Assembly: GCA_035610835.1 (NCBI GenBank)
Contig: CM069450.1
Coordinates: 33,968,971 to 34,032,970 of the forward strand
Source: Ophiura sarsii
Taxonomy: Eukaryota; Echinodermata; Ophiuroidea; Amphilepidida; Ophiuridae
Direction: 5' to 3'
Length of the DNA stretch: 64,000 nucleotides
How positions within the stretch are numbered: position 1 is the first letter of the stretch; each line of letters starts with the position of its first letter. The position numbers and the translations under genes were made by a program. Of the stretch, positions 31,827 through 42,860 are shown piece after piece. The notes beneath the pieces are model-generated. The model was not told where the DNA came from, did no database searches, and saw nothing but the letters and a program-made list of their open reading frames with translations.

Positions 31827-33150
31827 GAAAGGGTTCAAAAAGAAATAAGACGGGTTGAGAGATCTAAACACTTATGAAAAGGGTCGTGTCGGTTGAGATG
31901 GGCACACTGTCGGCTCATTTGACAAGAGGAATCATTGAATTATGACGGTCAAAAGTCACTACAGATGGCAATGTTCGCGTGGACGCGCACATGTGTCCCC
32001 AAAATGCAATATTTTTGGGTACAAGCTTCTTTAGAGCCAAAATGTATACCTCAATCATAGCAAAAAATAAGTGTAAAGTCGAGAATTTTCGCATTTCTTA
32101 AGTCAGAACAATCTTGTCGGTTCATTCTCGTTTCTTGCACCCTCAATATAACCTGATTACGCCACTGTTTTGAGAGATTAAAACACTTATGAAAAGGGGA
32201 TCCGGGAAACGCTTGGCTTACCAACACACCGCTACCCCATATCATGTTTACTTTTCCCAAAACAGTCACATTTTACCAAAATGCCTGTTTTCCGAAGTGG
32301 CACTTTTGAACAATTCAAGGAAGTTAATTCATGCGCGATGCATGAAACGATCATTTTTTTCTTCATCTCAATTTGAGAGCAGCTTCATAAAGAAGAAACT
32401 TAATTTGTATAGGATCTTGAAAAGTGCCACTATTATATATGAGGAAAGTACACACGATATTGAAACTTAAAAGGGAAACTTTCTATGGGTAGCAAAGACT
32501 TTTCCCTTTCATAAGTGTTTCAACTTTCGTAACTTATTATTATGTGTGGAAGTGGAGTTTATGTAAGGGATCACGTCAAAACTCGACCGCCCGGCAACCG
32601 CCGGTTACGGCCGGTTCCGCCCGGTTCTCACAAAACGTGTCGTCTGTTATAATATACACACATAATGAGGTCAAATAGTAACACTCTGGTGAACACGACC
32701 GGTTGATAGTGCCTCGTCACACACGTGAGCAATAACATCTTGAAGTAATGGGCTCTTTTAAGACTTAAAAGTCTCATTGACAACCAGTACAATACAGCTA
32801 TTGATTTTCGCTGGGGTTGGCTTTTTCAATCTGTTTATAGCTCAATTAACTTTTTAAAATCAATACCGAAAGTCTATGAATGTTTTTTTTTATAGAACGA
32901 TTATAGAGAGAGCTGTTATGACCGCAAAGTAACAGATTGATAGTGTAAATTGGTCAGATTAGAGCATTAAGTCAACCGGCGGTTGTTCAGTGTTGCATGC
33001 GCGAATATTCATATACCAGTAAAACATTTGACCTGAAAGAACCGAGCGGAACCGCCCGTAACCGGCGGTCAACGGGCGGTCGAGTTTTGACGTCTCCCCT
33101 AAACAAACGTGATTTTTAGGGGGGGGGGGGCTTACTTCTTTTTAACCCTT
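31827..33150. mobile_element. Second, interrupted copy of the 18261 foldback MITE
   Basis: The left end GGGTTCAAAAAGAAATAAG and right end CTTACTTCTTTTTAACCCTT match the family. AAACACTTATGAAAAG occurs twice (near 31866 and 32178). At least two foreign pieces lie inside: a fragment ending in ATTACGCCACTG (to about 32167) and the GC-rich element at 32570-33098. Confidence 0.65.
32570..33098. mobile_element. Nested MITE with GC-rich inverted ends of about 55 bp
   Basis: The left end ACGTCAAAACTCGACCGCCC runs on through CCGCCGGTTACGGCCGGTTC. The right end is the complement, GGGCGGTCGAGTTTTGACGT. The ends are much richer in CpG than the AT-rich interior or the surroundings. No clear target duplication was found. 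Confidence 0.75.
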
Positions 33151-33820
33151 TATTTTTTACCAATAGCTTCTTAAATTTTAACAAAAAGGTTATGGATAAA
33201 ATAAAGGCGTAAAATTAATAGTATAGAATTCCTTAAAAAGGATGCGCGAGGGGACGAGAAACTACTTTATTTTTACTTGGCCTTATGCCTTGGCAACGAT
33301 ACGCTCTGTGACATCTTCATGAATGCTCAGATGTAGAGATGATCACCAATGATAGTCCATTGAACGTGGAATCGATATCGGAAGTGTAAATATTTTGATT
33401 CAATTATCTTATCGACACTGCTTACCGATGGCTTAACGCTACTTTAGATGGGCAGTTGTTATTTTAACCAATGAAGAGCAAACGAATTTTAAAAGCCCGT
33501 AAGATTTAAAGGTCGGTAGGTCTATTCATTTCGTATGGCGCACTGACTGTATTCACGTATATACACTGTATCATCCTAAGTTTCACTGGCAAAACAATAC
33601 AAAAATGTATATTAGTTCACGACTGCCTGCATTAAAAATCCAACATTTCCCCGTCTTCTATCATCACGCACTCACTTCCGTTTCTAACTTCCAGTTTGGA
33701 AGACATCATCAGAATAATCATGGAGTTATTATAGTAACACCACCCCCACCCCCTCCAAAACCGAGTCACCCGCACTCTTTAACAATTTGAACCGGACTCG
33801 AATCTCAGTATTATTGAATT
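33151..33820. other. Gene-free stretch
   Basis: No gene signal. A short C-rich stretch near 33745 gives a proline-rich frame without significance. Confidence 0.4.
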
Positions 33821-34389
33821 AGGGACCGCTCATTATTTCCACCGGAGGAGGGGCCGGGAGAAAAGAGGGGGGGGGGGGGGCGGGTCACATGGTTTTGGTC
33901 AAGCAAAAAGGGGGGGGTCATATGATTTTAGATTATCGGAAGGGGGGGTCATATGGTTTTGCATTTTCAAAAGTCGAAAATTTTCGCGCGCTATGCGCGC
34001 ATTTCTTGAATCACAAATCTTGTCGGTTCATTTTCATTTCTCGCCCCCAATATGAATAACCTAGCTGCGCCACTGTAATTTGCAACAATGATTACAACAA
34101 TGCAACATTTTGATCCATACTGAATTAAATTTTACAAGTGGTTCAATATTGGCACATTTGTAATGGCATATTCCAATGACAAGCAAACACAACTTTAGCC
34201 TACACTCTCTTGTCCAAAAATTGGTGAGGGGGGGGGGGGGGGGGGGGTCATATGGTTTTGGTAAATCACACAGGGGGGGTCATATGGTTTTTATGTGATA
34301 GGAAGGGGGGGTCATATACTTTTCTGAGGTGGTTTGCCTTTGGCTCCCGGCCCCCCCCCCCCCTCCGGTGGAAATAATGAGCGGTCCCT
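33821..34389. mobile_element. MITE with six subterminal GTCATATGGTTTT repeats
   Basis: The inverted ends start AGGGACCGCTCATTATTTCC and extend about 40 bp through CACCGGAGG and GGGGCCGGGAG. Three copies of a 30-bp G-run plus GTCATATGGTTTT unit follow the left end, and three similar copies in the same direction precede the right end. A fragment ending AGCTGCGCCACTG (to about 34076) is embedded in the middle. Confidence 0.82.
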
Positions 34390-35053
34390 TAGTCAACTTG
34401 ACTATTATAATGGCACATACCATACATACCTTTTGTTTTTAAATTCACTTGCTATCGATCGTACACCCTACTCGAGCCCATTTAAATAATCCACCTTTTT
34501 ATACTGTAATCCGTGTGCTATCTACGGTAGATAGAGCAGCGTGTTAAAACACCTGCCCTGCTGATATAGCACTTTGCGCTGCGTGCCACTTCTGTCTAAC
34601 CAAGGCATTAGTCTTTGGTCTAACAAAAGCAAATATTTTAACTATAAAGTTGTTAGAAGGATACAATTAGTTTTCCAAGAAATTACAAGATTGTTTCGTG
34701 GAAAACCCCCCAAACAATTGACCTAAAATCTTGTTTACCACTTACACTGTCGTCTGCCCCAGAACCTCGCCATTAAACTGCAATAGCGCCCGCTATTTGC
34801 ACCTGTTGTACAAACAACGGCTAATTGACTGATTGATCAATTGATTGGTGCACATCTGCAAGTAGGGAATTGCTCATTCATTAATTTGCCTGTGGGCAAA
34901 AAATGGATAGTTTTGAAAACGTCAGAAGTCAGTAAGTGGTCTAGTGAATCATCGTGAAACCCCGCCGCGGTGTGCCTATTTATAAACTGCCATAAACTTG
35001 ACCGGTGAGAGTATCATCTGAGGAGATTTTCGGGTCATTTCACATTGTGAAAC
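34390..35053 (+). promoter_or_regulatory. Upstream region and 5' leader of the TBC1D1/4 gene
   Basis: The start codon at 35054 has a good context (GAAACATGG) and is preceded by a leader without an obvious acceptor nearby. A TATTTATAA motif lies near 34977. A CTATCTACGGTAGATAG palindrome (near 34518) is a further relative of the 26-kb array motif. The exact transcription start cannot be fixed. Confidence 0.35.
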
Positions 35054-35812
35054 ATGGGTGATACCAGTAGGAGAAAGTCGGATAAACATGCTTCGGTAGA
35101 TAGCGGCGTAGGATTACCCGACTGCTGCGAACATTCTGACACACTCGCCGCCGGTATTATGCAATCTGAACTGAGTGTACACAATAACAAACAACATCAC
35201 ATTCACAGTCACAGTGCTACTTCTCCGTCAATCATGTGTTCCACCGTCCCAGTCACAAGACCAACTTCGATATCATTGTCTTCAAATAACTCAGAATCAG
35301 ATGGCCATTATATTTTATCCAATAATCAAGGAAACGCTGACACTGGCACTGGCAGTAGCAGTGAAAACAACAACAGCAATGGCAGCATTCAAAAGAGAAA
35401 CGAGAACTCAGATAAGGAGAGTGCAAAAACGACCACACCGTCTTCCGGCATGAGAAGACTTATCAAAGATTCCATCTGTGGCAAAGATGGCATGTGTATA
35501 TATAATTTTAACCTGACTTTCTACGGCCACATTGTGCTAGACAAGCGCATTACGCAACCGATGCTTCCGTGGATTATTTCGGAGAAATGTCGCGGGAACA
35601 AACGGACTTCGCAAAATATATACTTGCAAGTGTCTGGAAAAGGTGCTATCGGTATATCAGAATCTCAGGGACTCATTCTGTTCGATCACAAACCGATGTG
35701 TATTTCGAGATTTTGTCGAGGACACGCCAAGAATAGTTTTGGCTATTTATGGAGACCAGATAGCGACGCCGAGTTCAAGTGCTTTATTTATGATGCTCCT
35801 GATGCTGAGACG
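35054..35812 (+). CDS. TBC1D4: TBC1D1/TBC1D4-like RabGAP, coding exon 1
   Basis: 253 codons from ATG to a phase-0 donor (GAGACG/GTAGGT). Residues 1-135 are disordered, rich in Ser, Asn, Thr and His. From about residue 148 the first PTB (phosphotyrosine-binding) domain begins, with the family spelling FYGHIVLDKRITQPMLPWII, then HKPMCISRFCRG. This matches the N-terminal PTB domain of TBC1D1 and TBC1D4 (AS160), Akt/AMPK-regulated GTPase-activating proteins that control Rab-dependent vesicle traffic such as glucose-transporter exocytosis in vertebrates. The invertebrate gene is expected to be a single pro-orthologue, so the symbol is given for the family, not one paralogue. Confidence 0.9.
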
Positions 35813-37719
35813 GTAGGTTAAATGATGTGCAGATGAGATATAGTTGGACCATACAGACCACAGGTTTACAGGTTTATTTATTTCGCATACAACATCAATA
35901 CAAAGTCAGAGCAAATAAATATATATACAAAACAGTAGCATGCAAGGCGTCGTTGAAAAAAACTCACGAAGAGCTACACGTGTCAACGACCCCTTTGGGA
36001 AAATGGTAATGGATGTGATAATACAAATAAGCAATTATGTTACAAAGATAAATCAATATAATAGGGAGATTATCTAAATATTATGAAAGTATATAGTAAT
36101 CTTTTTAAAACTTGGTTGGCCTGTAGACCTGATAATCATACATCAGCATCGGCTAGATATTTTCAGGTCATACATTGTTCAGGTCATTGGACTTAAACCC
36201 GGTATACATGGATACATTCAGTTTCAGGCACATTATTATTAGGGCTAGAAGACCTAACAATACAGTGCTAAAACAAAGTCACTTACAAGGTACAATGTAA
36301 TAGACTGACGTAAATTTTAAAAAAAATTGTAGATAAATTTCTCCTCTTCAATTTGAGTTTAGATATTGTTTGAGAAGATCGATTAACAATTAAGAAGGCT
36401 ACATCAATAAGAATGAGCCAAAGTGCAATTGTCATTTTTGCCCTTGGTTTTAAACATGATAACGAATAGTGTGATAGGTATGTGGTTTGTAGGCTGCATT
36501 AATCAATTGAATCATCCCTAAATTAAATCCTCATCTTGCTATCGACTGGTAATATAAGTTGACAATTTTTTTTAATATCAATTTAATATACACACACATT
36601 TTTTGCACTTTGTTGTCAGGGAGATATCACCATGTCTTACATTTTTACAAAAAATGGTGTGTATCTTCAGTTTAATAAATCCAATATTCATGATCTAAAA
36701 TGTTTAATGGAGGGGAGCAGTATGTCAAAGAAAGAAAAAACAACGGACCTGATCTCCTTGATTTTCATGATGAAAAAAATTAATGAACTTTTATGAGCAA
36801 TGATGGGTAATTATTTAAGGACAGCCTGTAGAGCTATGAAATGAGCCCATTCACCTGGAGTGTCAAATATTTTCATCAATATTTGTCAAATAAAGTTGGT
36901 CTAAATTGTCTAAATCATGTCTAAAATCATGTATATAACCAACACTCTTGAGTACCAGGAATTACTACGATTTGGTGTGCTTGTGTCCGGCTCGGCAGTT
37001 TTTCTATGAAATAATGGCCCCAGGGTATACAATGTACAGGGCGGAATATACTCGTGGTAGACTCCTAAGTGAGACCCATTCAAATGTTTCGACAATTCTG
37101 AAGTTGAATCTATTGCCAACAGATAAAATGACTTCAGATGTGTTTTTTCTTTCTTTTTTATAAATTTTTTTTTGTATCCAAAAGTTATTGAGAATGTGCA
37201 ATGGACAAACCAAGCAAACTTGAATTTATTGAAAATTCTAAAAATGATAAAAAAAAGCTGATTTCATCAGTGATTTCAAATATGTTTCAAATCAGTTTTT
37301 TTAAAAAGCAATGTACACATTCATGTATTAAAAGGGAAACAACAAAATGTCATTGTATTTTAACCTTCCTTTCCCCACTCCCGATCACTCACTCATCACT
37401 CTCACTCCGGCGACTTCTGTCGGGCATTTAATAATGATGGCTCTCCAAACACGCCTACATGTATCTTCCATGCAGGTGTTTGTCCAGTGTCCTGACATGG
37501 CATACGATATCCACATAGCTTAATATCGGTCGTCCAGCATTTCTTTTGACATGAACTGGTTTCCAAAGAACTAGGTCTGATATCACATCCCCAGAACGTC
37601 TGACACACAGTGTCCAGCAAACTGTAGTCGCCTCTTCTTGATTCTTTTACTTTACTCCCCCATTGTATTGTTTAAACCTGTCATAAGAAAGCATAGCTAC
37701 ATGTAGAGGGTCAGGGGGT

Positions 37720-37753
<34 letters not shown>

Positions 37754-38677
37754 CTCGTGCCCTGGCGCTACTTGAAGGGATGCTCCAAAATACATTTACA
37801 AATTGAATTTTGTAATGGATCCAAATTTTAATTGTTTTGATAGTCATCACATTTTTTGTTGTAGAGGTGTCAAAACGTTCAAGCAAACCAATCTTTTCTT
37901 CCTTTTAATAATTGAAACAAATTTTTGAGATGGGATGCCAGAGAATCTACCTTTTTACCCTGGATTCCATCACAACCCTCACAATGCCTATGGCCTCCTA
38001 TGCCACATATTATATTCTATGAATTATTATTTTTCAGCCATTTTTAACATTACCCATTTCCCCCAAAAAATACTTCTTGAACCCCAAATCAATATTTGTG
38101 ACATTATGCACATTGCACACTATCGTACTAGTACATTGTAGCACATCGTTCATACACTATCATTACATTGTACATGTTTCACACTTTGTTGAAAGTTCTC
38201 ACATGTGTACATAAAGAACAAAAAGTAAACATAGATTCAATGGAGACATAATATCATCATATATCCTACCCATGTTTGTCTAGCCTACATGATCCACTTG
38301 ACATCAGGGTTGGGTTGGCCAATTTTAAATTACAATTTCAGGTACCGTAAATTGTAGAATTGCTCTAATTTACCTGACAACATTAAAGTGACAACTTTTG
38401 TTGATGAGATTAGTACACATTCTAGACTTAACTGAAGAATGGTAATATGTAACGTCCTGACTCCTGGGTCAGGCATGTACACATGGACATCCTACATTTA
38501 CATCTTTGCATTCATCTGTTTACTTTAGGACAGGGCTATAGTCTTTTAAAAGGGGTCTGGGGTTCCATGACCCCTTGATTTGACAGATTTGGTTATTTTA
38601 ACCCTTGCATTTCCAGGGGGCCACTCAAAAAATACCCTTAACGCAAATTCTCAACAAACGAAAAAAACAACCCTTAA

Positions 38678-38946
38678 CCCTTACAGCCCCGTATCCCATG
38701 AAATCCCATTTCCCAGCCTGTCGGTTCCACCTGGCGCTGAGGTTTTTGGGTGAAATAATGGCCCCGGGCTATATAGCTGGGCGAATACACTCGCCCAGCA
38801 CAGCTTCCCCGTGGTGCAGTTGGTAGAGCGTTCGACCGTCAACCGAGAGGTCGTGGGTTCAAACCCCGGGGCGTGGCACCTCTTGTTGTGTGTGCTTTTT
38901 TCGCTTGAAAAAAATTTCGTTGGAAAATCCACCGGGAGTGTTAGGG
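38678..38946 (+). mobile_element. TTAA-flanked tRNA-like element, family B, copy 1
   Basis: TTAA on both sides (38674-38677 and 38947-38950). 269 bp, starting CCCTTACAGCCCC and ending GTGTTAGGG. In order it holds TATATA (38770-38775), a perfect nine-pair hairpin GCTGGGCGA/TCGCCCAGC (38776-38799), and a tRNA-like segment of about 67 nt (38807-38873). That segment has A box TGGTGCAGTTGG (38812) and B box GGTTCAAACCC (38856). The CCCCG and CGGGG ends could pair as an acceptor-like stem, but the anticodon arm pairs poorly, so it is not a functional tRNA gene. Confidence 0.88.
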
Positions 38947-39072
38947 TTAATTAACGATTTTTTTTCTTCTTTTTAATTTTCACTTTTTTTCTCTAATTTT
39001 ACCTTGATTAATTAACAATTTTTTTCTTCTTTTTAATTTTCACTTTTTTTTCTCTAATTTTACCTTGATTAA

Positions 39073-39271
39073 CCCTTACAGCCCGTATCCCATGAAATCC
39101 CATTTCCCAGCCTGTCAGTTCCACCTGGCGCTGAGGTTTTTGGGTGAAATAATGGCCCCGGGCTATATAGCTGGGCGAATGCACTCGCCCCGCACAGCTT
39201 CCCCCGTGGCGCAGTTGGTAGAGCGTTCGACCGTCAACCGAGAGGTCGTGGGTTCAAACCCTGGGGCCCCC
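39073..39271 (+). mobile_element. TTAA-flanked tRNA-like element, family B, copy 2 (right-truncated)
   Basis: It starts after TTAA (39069-39072) with CCCTTACAGCCCG and parallels copy 1 through TATATA, hairpin and tRNA-like part (about 39202-39267). Similarity ends at CTGGGGC; the usual right end is missing. The 122-bp spacer from copy 1 is a duplicated stretch of about 60 bp (CTTCTTTTTAATTTTCACTT). Its complement also forms the spacer of the pair at 50282-50886. Confidence 0.82.
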
Positions 39272-39575
39272 AGGCTACAGCCGCTACATTTCTAATGTAG
39301 TGTGGTATTATTTAGATACCTGGACTAGTGAACCCCCCGATTTGTCAATTTGGATCTCCTCTCACGCTAACTCTGCTTATAGGATAATGAATGCAGTGAT
39401 CATTTGTCATAATAAAAACAGCTACATAGTGTTATAAATTTAAAGTTGATTTCAATCCGGTAACAAGCACAGCAGGTCAAAGTCTTTTTGACTTTCATAA
39501 GAATTTTTTTGCTTTGTCATATTAAACCATAGTATCTGATATTTAATTCAATGTCTATTCTCATATATTTTTCAG

Positions 39576-40313
39576 ATTCAAAATGTAATAACAGCAGTTC
39601 GAGACTCTACCCGTGATGCTCTCGCCATCTCAGAGGAACCAACAAACAAAGATAATGAAATAGCAATGGAGAGTTTGCGAGACAATACCGCCACCATGTG
39701 GGAGGTTCTGTACTGCGGCCGTCTCGCCGTCTCCCACAAGCGAGCTCCCCCGAGTTTGATCGATGACACCATTGATAAATTTAAACAGCATGAACAGGAA
39801 CTACAGAAAAAGAGACTGAGCACGATCAGAAAGCGTCATTATTCTGCCGGCGATAACGACGACCCCGACTTGAAGGAGAATAGTAATCCCGTCAAATCGC
39901 ATTCCGTCGACGCCAAATCGTCTTTGATGTCTATGCATTTGGACGAGAAACCAGCCATGATGTCATATTGCATCGACGAGAGATCGATATCGGATGATTC
40001 CTCGTCCATTAGCTCATCGGACTCTTTCGCAAACATTCCTTACAAGGCCTTTGCCGGCAAAGATGGGTTTTATAATGTGGTCAAGGAAGAGATGCGGTTA
40101 CGTGCGGGCTCCGCCGGCAGTAACCCAGTGGATAGAACTAGGCGTGGGTCGTCGGATAGTCCGACCCATAATCCGGCCCAGCTGGTGCCCGAAACAGGGT
40201 ACAATCGAACGATGCTGTTTCAGATAGGAAAGACAATGCTGACGTTGATCAGCCCGGATCAGAAGTCATTTATGCTGAACAAAAAATTCAGAGAGATATC
40301 TTTTTGTTCGCAG
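39576..40313 (+). CDS. TBC1D4: TBC1D1/TBC1D4-like RabGAP, coding exon 2
   Basis: Acceptor ATATTTTTCAG at 39575, 246 codons in phase 0, donor CAG/GTGAGT at 40314 (residues 254-499). It completes PTB1 and opens the second PTB domain with the family signature VLYCGRLAVSHKRAPPSLID (residues about 297-316). A long Ser/Asp-rich insert follows (about 320-460), as in vertebrate relatives, and PTB2 resumes at NRTMLFQIG (residue 463) with LISPDQKSFMLNKKFREISF. The insert contains RKRHYSAG, which resembles a basophilic (Akt-type) kinase site, although its position is not the classical one. Equal phases with both neighbours support the model. Confidence 0.93.
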
Positions 40314-40457
40314 GTGAGTTTGAACACAAGCATATAGCCTGGGACATTTGATTTGTTACTATTGAATACAGTTGTTATCGTGATTAAAATTGACAAATTG
40401 AAGTGCAAATGTCAATAGAAAGTAATGTTTTTGTTTGCATATCAAGTTTATACATAC

Positions 40458-40880
40458 GAGGGGGTATCAAAAAGTTTTTGAAATCACCCAGAAGTGAAGG
40501 AGCCAGAAATTTTTATTGATATGTGACCCTTCAGACATCTTTATAAAGTCACTGGGCGAAGTCACACATTTCTCCCACTATTTATTACCTGTCCACAGAC
40601 CACCATTGTAGAGATCCTCAGATTGACCGCCATTGATTGATCTACAGATTGCCTTGCGTTATTCCCAAAAACAGCAATAAATAGATTAAAGTGTTGACAG
40701 AAAGGGGTCAAAGGTCATTTCAAACAAGCTTGGTGACAATAATATTAAAAGTAACATGGGGTATACACAGATTGACCTGTAATGACCCCTACATGACCTT
40801 TGACCCCTTTCTGTCAACACTTTAAACCATTTATTGCTGTTTTGGGAATAACGCAATCTGGGGCAATTTGATACCCCCTC
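40458..40880. mobile_element. TA-flanked MITE with inverted interior
   Basis: The ends GAGGGGGTATCAAA and TTTGATACCCCCTC have TA near each edge. A strong inner inverted repeat (GCGTTATTCCCAAAAACAGC with GTGTTGACAGAAAGGGGTCA, mirrored) spans about 40650-40860. Non-coding, in TBC1D1/4 intron 2. Confidence 0.75.
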
Positions 40881-41163
40881 ATAGACAGGCATTACACAAA
40901 ATGCCGTCTGGCAAACACAAAATTGTATATCTGCACACTCCTCATTCATTTACAAGTTCACCCTCCTCAGCTCTGCAAATCACTACACTACTACATGTAG
41001 TACTAGATTCTAGTAACTAGTGCTCCTCCAGTTTATCTCGTGGCGCGATCAGACAAGCTATCATATGGCAAAGAAAAAAAGAATGCGCCCGACTCCTCAA
41101 ATGACCAATTGTACATTTTCGTTAGTACGTCAAGTGGTCAGCCTTCTCAAATTACCCCTTGTA
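40881..41163. repeat. Degenerate short tandem repeat around the 41164 MITE
   Basis: Units with CAAATGACCAATTGTACATT, TTTAGTAC and GTGGTCAGC occur to the left (41095-41163) and to the right (42003-42110) of the MITE. The element therefore landed inside a small minisatellite, which gives an internal empty-site reference (CTTGTACATT). Confidence 0.6.
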
Positions 41164-42002
41164 GGGGAGATGCGGGAGAGTTGAGCCATTTTTTATATTT
41201 TGTGTCACCATATGCGGAAGAAAAGTACAAACCTGTAAAAAATTAGTGTAAGATAAACTTTAGAGTGTTGTTTTCGTTGTGAAACAATAACAGTTGGGAT
41301 AGCAGTTAAGGCTTATTTATACAAAAGGTTTGAAAAAAATTGGTAAAGTGGCTCAACTCTCCCTACAGTATGGGAGAGTTGAGCCACCATTACAGGAGAG
41401 TTGAGCCAGCATGATAAGTCAATGGCTGGTGAAAAAAACAAAATCATGTTTTTTCAACTTTTGATTTATTAATCCTTAAAGTAAATATGGTGCTCAATTG
41501 TTATTATCATGGCACAAAATAACATTTTCTCTCATTTATTATACATTTTTCACCTTTAGTTCAAAAATCAAAATGTTTCTACATGTTTTCCCTATGCTCA
41601 ACTCTCCCCATGACCAATGGCTCAACTCTCCTCATGGTGACCATTTTGTAAATAACCCAATCCTGTCTGGTGTAGAACTTTTGGTAGTTTACAATAGTTC
41701 TCTAAAATAATGGTCATATATACCCCCTTCAATAAACAAATTACCGCTATTATATTCTAAGTCTTGCTATGGGAAAAAAGACAAAACATTTATTTTTATT
41801 TTTTTCACTCAAAAGTGAAAAAAATGATTTTGTTTAGGTATCTTTGATACTGAGCACACATGACAGTAGAGTTTAACATTAAGAATGTCGTATTGATGCT
41901 ATATAACAATATATGCCAATATAAATTTTCGTAAGTTACTACTTTTCGAGTTATAGGGGGTGGTTCAACTCTCCCGGTGGCTCAACTCTCCCGCATCTCC
42001 CC
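41164..42002. mobile_element. TA-flanked MITE with GAGAGTTGAGCC iterons
   Basis: The ends GGGGAGATGCGGGAGAGTTG and CAACTCTCCCGCATCTCCCC are perfect complements, with TA on both sides (41162-41163 and 42003-42004). The core GAGAGTTGAGCC or its complement (or near variants) occurs about eight times, at both ends and near 41350-41410 and 41600-41640. Such repeats are the usual layout of transposase-binding sites. 839 bp, non-coding. Confidence 0.88.
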
Positions 42003-42289
42003 TACATTGTATTTAGTATATCAAATGGTCAGCATCTTCAAATGATCATCAAATGGTCAGCATTTTCAAATGACCACTTGTACATTTTATTTAGTACAAT
42101 AAATGAGTTTAAAAAAGGTAACATTATAAGCGCCCACCCAAAATGACTTTGCTAACCGCCCTGGGTGCTTAATAGGGATAATATATGGTAATAAGTTACC
42201 CCTAAAAACATTAAGAAGACCTCTAGACCCCATGCCATGATCCATTGCACTTCGTTTGCAACACTTATTCCGTTCGCCATCAGTAAAGG

Positions 42290-42430
42290 GTGTATCCTTG
42301 GTGTAAGATATTTCATGTATAAGTTAGACTAGTGACCAGACCTATTACGGATTAAAGCTGTATAATCCTTTAATCCCTCAATAGAGGATTTGGTGCTAGG
42401 TTAGTTTCGTGCTGTCTTACACCAAGGATA
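42290..42430. repeat. Short inverted-repeat element
   Basis: TATCCTTGGTGTAAGA near 42291 is mirrored by TCTTACACCAAGGATA near 42415. It lies immediately after a fragment of the hAT-like MITE type seen at 4494. Confidence 0.6.
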
Positions 42431-42556
42431 AACCGTAAAATTAACCGGCACTAAATTTTGGCTAGTGACAAATTGCATAGGTCTCCTATAGCTTCACGGT
42501 CTGACTGACCACCCAACATTTTGGTCATTGACACAGTGGCTGTCTTCCATATTATA

Positions 42557-42860
42557 AGGCTAAATTAAAAAAATCATTTGTCTCAAAGATCCCGCGCGCG
42601 TTAGTTTATTGATGCGCATTAGAAAAACAAAAATCGTTATTTTTTTATATTTTTTTAAATTTTTAAAGAAAAAAAAAATCCTAAAACAGATTTTTCAGAT
42701 CTTCATTGATCACATCATTTTAAATACAAAGGGTCACTTTTACAAGGATTTCAATATTTTATATTTTAAAAAAAGAAAAAAAACTTTAAAAAAACCGCAT
42801 TCCGCATTAGGTTTTGAAAAACTGAAGAGCTTTGAGACAATTTTTTTTAAAATTTAGCCT
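42557..42860. mobile_element. AGGCYAAATTA MITE, copy 1
   Basis: The ends AGGCTAAATTAAAAAAAT and TTTAAAATTTAGCCT are inverted. The left side continues ATTTGTCTCAAAG, a CpG run, then TTAGTTTATTGATGCGCATT. The same module appears in reverse order in the copy at 44513, so the two copies are inverted relative to each other on either side of coding exon 3. Confidence 0.8.

Larger units (their letters stand above)
35813..39575 (+). other. TBC1D1/4 intron 1
   Basis: Phase-0 intron. It contains a probable LINE 3' tail on the minus strand (about 35830-36005, ending in AAATAAATAAA on that strand). A decayed relative of the family-B tRNA-like element lies at about 36985-37075 (GAAATAATGGCCCCAGGGTA with GAATATACTCG). 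A G-run of more than 30 bases lies near 37718-37753, and the family-B pair at 38678-39271. A cysteine-containing minus-strand frame near 37402-37630 could not be tied to a gene. Confidence 0.6.

Noticed and set aside
37402..37630. Cysteine-containing minus-strand frame with a possible acceptor
   Set aside because: At least one other frame of the same stretch is also open, no family matches, and no partner exon was found; kept only as a remark in the intron entry.
38807..38873. Functional tRNA gene
   Set aside because: A and B boxes are present but the anticodon arm does not pair well, and identical segments recur in mobile elements.
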